Shown here: positions 58,869 through 64,000 of the stretch, one piece after another | How the letters are laid out: each line of letters starts with the position of its first letter | Position numbering within the stretch: the first letter of the stretch is position 1 | NCBI GenBank assembly: GCA_902729315.2 | Contig: LR746280.1 | Coordinates: 2,290,501 to 2,354,500 of the forward strand | DNA length: 64,000 nt | Direction: 5' to 3' | From: Spirodela intermedia | Lineage: Eukaryota > Streptophyta > Magnoliopsida > Alismatales > Araceae | Program-made: the position numbers and the translations under genes | The notes under the pieces: generated by a model | The model's input: the letters and a program-made list of their open reading frames with translations, nothing else | The model's database searches: none | Told to the model about the DNA's origin: nothing

Positions 58869-60170
58869 CCATCCTCCTCATCCCTCTCTGAGTTTCTTCC
58901 CATGGATCTATATCCAGTGTACAGGTCGCCATCTCCATCCATTTCATTTCTCTCTCTGTGTTCATGGCCTCTCCTGGTCTTCAGACTCAGCAGAATCATG
59001 GGGGGAGCTCTACGCTGTTCATCCTCATCCTCTTCACCCTTCAAGGCCGTATGAACTGTGGAAACATTGTTGTCTGGGTTCCTCCAATCCGTCCATCTCC
59101 AGCGTGCAGGTTGCCATTTCCATCCACCTCACTCTCTCTGTTCCTGCAGAAAAAAACGGAGAAGACCTAATCATGTTGATCTGTTCTATAATGATAGACC
59201 CTTTGACTTTGTTATTCATTTAATCTTCCATTTTCTATTATTAGTTTTTTTTTTTGGCGCTGACCAAAGCAATATGAATTATGCACCAATACCCTTTAGG
59301 GATTTGTTTCTGTAAGAAAAACTTCCATCCATGTTTATTTATGTGGGTTCGGAATGAATTATTGAAAATAACATAAAAAAGGATGTCCAATAATCCCAGT
59401 TGACTTTCGTTGAGAGAAAATGATATGAATTGCTTTATTAGTATTATGATCATAATTCTAATAAAGTAGTGCACTCGTGGCAGTGGGTTCGGAAGTAGGC
59501 CACGTAAGGGACCGGTGGGTCCCACTTTTTTTCCTTATGTGGCAGTTACTCATTTTGTGGCCCCCCCGGGTCATTACCAAAATCAGAAAATCTAGAAAAA
59601 TACATCTTGGCAAGGGTTTTTTTAATTTTAATTTTAATATATTTATTTCTGCGCGGTCGGAATCAATTATTGAAAATAACATGAAAAAGGATGTCCAATA
59701 ATCCCAGTTGGCTTACTTTATTATTATTATAATCATAATACTAATAAAGTAGTGCACTCGTGGCAGTGGGTTCGGAAGGAGGCCACGTAAGGGACTGGCG
59801 GGTCCCACATTTTTTTCCTTATGTGGCATGTGTCATTTTTGTGGGGCCAGCTGTCATTTCCAAAATCAGAAAAATGAGGATTATTAAATGAAGGTTGGGT
59901 AGTTAAATGAGGCTTCGTTTTGGGCTACTTAGAAAGACAAAAAAAAAACCCCATAAAATTTGTAATGGATCCAAAAAAATAAAAATATTTGGTATTTTCC
60001 CTATTTTTTCCTTCTTTTGATTGTTTTTTCTGATCATAGGATCGTTATTTTTTTTGTAGAACAAAAAATAAAGAATTATAGTAAATATCATTTATTGTGG
60101 GATGTGGGTCCCACTTTCATGCACGTGTCAACGGGATAGATAACCTGGAAGATCGCTCGAGCTGATTTAA
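58869..60170. other. FLOE 3' UTR and intergenic DNA with a tandem duplication
   Basis: The first 350 bases are probably 3' UTR. Then a block of about 220-240 bases appears twice (59346-59580 and 59658-59870), sharing AAGGATGTCCAATAATCCCA, AATAAAGTAGTGCACTCGTG and GGCAGTGGGTTCGGAAG. Confidence 0.75.
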
Positions 60171-60189
60171 GGTTTTTTTTTTTTTCCCC

Positions 60190-60790
60190 AATTGGGCCGA
60201 GACACGGCCGAGGAGGCCCATTTATTTATGGGTCGGAAGAGGTCGTTGAAAGTAATTTTGTTTGGTCCCGGCACTCGGGGGAATCAGGCCCAGTAAAGGT
60301 CAATTCGTCCCCTTCAGGCCCAAATTGGGCTCCTTGACACGTCATACCTTCTTCCTCTGCTGCTTTCGTCCCTAGTTATCATTCATTCCACTTCATTTGC
60401 CTTGGCGAGGGTAGAAACATCATTTTCTGCATCTTTCTCTCTCTCTCATTTTCCTTCCCTCCACGGCTGCTTCTCTCTCTAGCAGGCTGCGGCGCAGGGT
60501 TGGGGTTGTTCTCGCTGCTGGGAGGAGATAATAAGAAATCGCGCGACCTATCGCCGCCCTTCCACCTCCGGTCCCCCTTCCCATCCTCCCTGTAACAGAG
60601 GAAAAACGGGGAAGGAGCTTCCTCGGTGCTCCGTGCTTGCTTCTTGATCCGGTGAACCCTCCCTACCCCCGGTACCAGTGCGGCCATTCCTTCTGTGGCG
60701 CGGATCGCCGCGGTGGCGCCGGCGCCGACAGAGGGGGCTTCCCCTTGACTATCCCGTTCCGTCCGGGACACAGATGAAGAGGGCGGAGAA
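60190..60790 (+). promoter_or_regulatory. Promoter and 5' UTR of the RBM26/27-like gene
   Basis: Five site II-type motifs (TGGGCC or GGCCCA at 60193, 60215, 60288 and 60317; TGGGCT at 60326) lie within 140 bases. They are followed by a CT-rich leader (60430-60490). A seven-codon upstream ORF (60774-60794) overlaps the main start by ATGA. A long minus-strand frame at 60379-60891 overlaps all this and looks spurious. Confidence 0.55.
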
Positions 60791-61761
60791 ATGAAATTTG
60801 ACGAGTCATCCCTGACCGGGTACCTCGTGAAGAACCTCGAGCCCCTGTAAGTTGCTCTACCTTCTCGGTGTAACCCTAGGTTTTTGCTCATTCGTACTTC
60901 AGTCGGCTGTCTTGACCTAACCCTTATATCGGGGTCTCTTCACGGCACGGTGAACCCCCGTTTCTGCTTGATACTGACACTTAATCGGGGGTTGGATGTG
61001 GCGGGAGGGGATAATCTGAGGGGGAAGTGTTCGGTCGAAGTCCTAACGAGATCTCAGGTGGGAAATATCTTTCCCTATTGGCCTTTCAATTTTACAGAGG
61101 CATCATATTGGAGTAGGACAGGTAACGGCTTCGAATAGGATCTGTTCATCGTTCGACTTTAGAATTTAGAATTCCTTTTCAGCTTCCAATTCATGAATGG
61201 GTGAAGAAAACCCGTTGTTCTTATGCCAGTGGTGAAGACCCGCATCTGGACTGATTGTTTCCTTCTTCCGGACCCAGTGTAGTGATAATGGTTTCTGAGA
61301 GGATTTAGATGCTGGGCACTTCATTAATTTGCGCAACTGATTCCCAGCCACACAGAGTAGCAATTTATGACTTAATAAACTCATTTGACGGTTTACTCTT
61401 CCACTTGGAACCACTGTAACCTGCTTCATCATGAACTATGTGAAGGACACAGGAGCGTCTAAAGTCTCTGAAAATTCGAATTATAACTTGTGTGAATAAG
61501 ATACATTCTACTTCTTTTTTGGGATCATATTTTCAGTGCGAATATTTTTCTCCAATGTCCCGAATCCTTGTCTCCTTTTCTTGTCTATGTGCTTCTTTTG
61601 CCTAATGTTCTTCCTTTCTTGGCAACTCATTCAATCTTCAAGCACCGAGGCAGATCCCGCGATCCTAGCAGATTATATTGTTGCATTGTTGAAGAAGGAC
61701 AAACCCGTACAAGAGTTGCAAAAACTATGCATCGATAATTTGGTGGAATTTCTGGGGCATG
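60791..61761 (+). CDS. N-terminus of RBM26/27-type CCCH zinc-finger RNA-binding protein (partial)
   Basis: Exon 1 60791-60846 (MKFDESSLTGYLVKNLEP) joins exon 2 61643-61761 in phase (TEADPAILADYIVALLKKDK, VQELQKLCIDNLVEFLGHG), each with a GT donor (GTAAGT and GTATGC). This is the PWI-like helical N-terminal domain found before CCCH and RRM domains in RBM26/27-like proteins of plants and animals, which act in nuclear RNA metabolism. The zinc finger and RRM exons must lie beyond the window, so the assignment rests on about 58 residues. Function is inferred from the family. Confidence 0.6.
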
Positions 61762-63700
61762 GTATGCTATCCCCTTGGTTCAGATCAGGCACTTGTGGAT
61801 CATATCTATGGAATGTATTGCTGCTTGAAACTTCGTTTTTTTGGAACTTTGAAAGTTGAAGCAATTCTACATAATCAAATACTCTTGGATTTGGGTGTTT
61901 TAAAGTTTTCTGTCGTTATTTCTCTGAATTTTTTGGTTAACCTGAAGCTTTTATATTTGAAGCTGAAAATAGTGCTTCATAAAATTTAGAGTAAATTTTG
62001 AGATTGGTATTTTTACTTTATAAGTCATTATGGCTGCCAATTTTCGGGCAATCATAACCTTCTTTGCTTCCTTTTATTGGTGACCTTTTTTTATAACTCT
62101 ATAATAATCGAAAATGACAACTAGGGAGTATCACTTTATTAACGTTTTCATTTTTTTCTCCATATGCTGTTCCATTTGAAATTATGTCTATAGATTTATC
62201 TTTGCTGATATATATGATTCAGCTCATTTCTTTCATACCCAATTTAAATGTAACATACCCAATTTAAATGATTGACAAATTGCGGTGAGTATATCTGAAA
62301 ACATGCAAAGTAAGATAGTGTAGTGCAGGGATTATGAAATTGATTATTTCCGTGTGATAAACCACTTTTATAGAATTACATTTGAAAAATCTGTTGAGTA
62401 AGTGAATATCCATTAAAAAACGGCATGAAAAAACTCTGGAAACATATATAAAGGGGACAGTCGATAACTGGATGCCATAACACCAAATGTAAAATTACTC
62501 CCAAGAGCTTTTATTAGTTGGGTTAAAGAATGGTTTAGGGTTTTGGAGCATTCGCTGATGGAACTTAGTTTCCATCTCCTTCCTCTGAGTAATAGCCTGG
62601 GTACGTGCTGCTTCTCTTATTACTATGTCTTTCAAAATGGATTATATTTCATATAATTAGTTTGTTTAAATCTGTCAAACATCGAAGGTAGAGTGAGTCT
62701 AGATGTAGTGCTATGATTTCCGCTCCTGGAATGGTAAGCATTTTGATACTCCTTGAGTATCTATGTGAAAGTTGCCCAAAGATTGAAAATTGAATGGGCT
62801 CGAATGGTGAAGTAAGAACATAGAGGGCAAGCTGCATTCAATTAGTAGAAGATCTCTGCTATTCCATGGAAGTCTTCTACGAAAAGAGAAATCAAGAAAG
62901 CATAAGACATTGCTAAACAGCACATTCAGTCTGATCTTGGAACGTGCACAATACAATGTCTTATAGCTGTTCATCATATTGTCCTTAAACTCAGAAGGGT
63001 TGCAATTTTACACAGAAAGGAGGTATTTTTCGGTGACGTACTGCATGAAACAATCTTTAGATAGTTTGTATGCGGTTTACAAGGAACATACTGCATGGGG
63101 CATACTGCAAGGTGTATTCAGCTTAGAGTGGAGTAAAATTCACCGCATTGGAGCTCAGTAGACGTGGATGTGCTGATTTAACAAATTGTTATACTTCACA
63201 CAATCCCTGCTCCAAAACTAAAACATATTACGCAAAAATGACTTTTATTTTTTGTAGCATAAATAGGAAACTGCAAGCTCCTCTTTTTTGTAGCACAATG
63301 AGTTCCCCTCTTGTGAACTCATTGTCATTCTTTGTAAAGTTAGCGCAATTGTCTCAGTGAGATGCGATGGGACCTTTCTCTGTCAAATAATCCCATTGGA
63401 TATCCATTTTTTCTTTTTTTCATGAAAATGGGTAGTACCACATTGTCATTAATAGAGAAAGAGAAAGATAAAAAAAGCTTGAAAATCATGAGCTTTTGTA
63501 AAGAAAGCCATGTACGCCAGTATAGTATTAGAAAATGGTGTAAAACCTGTTGACTTGACAACCCTCACCACCCCATACATGAAAACACCACCCGCTCATT
63601 CAACTTGTAACAAACCCTTAGATTGGATTCCCCCTTCAATGCGTCAATTCTCTGTGTTCGTACACCCTAAAGTATATAGTATGTCAAATGCCACTTAATA
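61762..63700 (+). other. Long intron of the RBM26/27-like gene
   Basis: AT-rich with no further exon recognised. It holds a direct repeat of CATACCCAATTTAAATG (62237-62253 and about 62257-62273). The ORFs are short and without features. Confidence 0.5.
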
Positions 63701-63719
63701 TAAAGCTGGCTTCCATGCC

Positions 63720-64000
63720 CAATTGCGTTTCCAACTCTCAGTCAAAATGCCACTATGGGGTTTGGTTGCTCCCATGTAAGATCTAACTTAATGTGTTCAG
63801 TATACCCTTGGAAAAGGAACATTCAAGGAAGAAATGTTTAAAATTTTCTTCATCGCCACCACACAAGCAACAAGCAGCATGGATCGTGTCCAAAAAAGAA
63901 CAAAGAGATCAAAGTAGGGCTGTCCCATGCAAAATTCTCCGCAATAAAATTCTTTGTTTCGTCAGGTGGTAGATTCTCGAAATCCAAGGATTGGGCTGAG
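63720..64000 (-). pseudogene. LINE remnant, zf-RVT zinc-binding domain (partial)
   Basis: On the minus strand the frame reads ILLRRILHGTALL, a stop, then SFLDTIHAACCLCGGDEENF and KHFFLECSFSKGIL. The CxLCGGDEENFKHFFLEC pattern with its upstream hydrophobic run is the zf-RVT domain at the end of plant LINE reverse transcriptase ORFs. The element continues off the right edge and carries at least one stop, so it is a dead copy in the intron, opposite to the gene. Confidence 0.65.

Noticed and set aside
60379-60891. A 170-aa minus-strand frame.
   Set aside because: It overlaps the promoter, upstream ORF and first exon of the plus-strand gene, has no known motif, and includes CT-rich leader sequence.

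Overview
This is nuclear DNA of a flowering plant, probably a monocot. The evidence is intron-rich genes with GT-AG junctions, intronless and P-class PPR genes, plant-specific families (FLOE/DUF1421, neprosin), GC-rich 5' coding ends in AT-rich surroundings, and plant LTR retrotransposons. The monocot assignment rests only on base composition and is weak. No bacterial operon, CRISPR array, phage or convincing tRNA/rRNA gene is visible.

Positions 1-22100 are a layered retrotransposon block. Ty3/gypsy element 1 (minus strand, about 1-14506, running off the left edge) holds a second Ty3/gypsy element inside its pol gene (1606-9267, 5-bp target duplication CATGT). Element 2 is itself split between protease and RT by a 2-kb GC-rich insert (about 5006-7014) that looks like a solo LTR. 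The 5' LTR of element 1 is split by a 1640-bp solo LTR (12701-14340, duplication TTATG). Next to it lies a much older, degraded Ty3/gypsy element 3 (about 14602-22101), which holds a 1.16-kb TRIM-like element and a second solo LTR of the same family (16992-18741, duplication GTGTA). All coding parts are broken; nothing here looks mobile today.

Positions 22600-64000 are gene-rich. In order: an intronless PLS-class PPR gene (minus, 733 aa); a five-exon gene for an unrecognised 218-aa membrane protein with a likely organelle presequence (minus); a seven-exon neprosin-family peptidase (plus, 422 aa); a nine-exon JmjC oxygenase of the JMJD4/JMJ20 type (minus, 512 aa); a two-exon P-class PPR gene resembling At1g60770 (minus, 492 aa); the kinetochore gene SPC25 (plus, head-to-head with the previous gene); a FLOE-family DUF1421 protein (plus, 539 aa); and the first two exons of a gene whose N terminus resembles the PWI-like domain of RBM26/27-type CCCH zinc-finger proteins (plus, running off the right edge). 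Exon models were built by hand from splice signals, reading-frame phase and family similarity; every internal junction keeps frame.

The spaces between genes and many introns are full of CT/GA and TATC microsatellites and of local tandem duplications (80-310 bp). The oddest of these copies the end of a coding exon with its 5' splice site into the following intron of the neprosin gene. The genes do not form a pathway: they act in organelle RNA processing, secretion/proteolysis, histone or translation-factor oxidation, mitosis and stress-linked condensates. I found no strong case for a wholly new system. The best leads are an upstream ORF overlapping its main start by ATGA, decoy splice donors, a solo LTR carrying an exact plant snRNA upstream element, and the unassigned 218-aa membrane protein.
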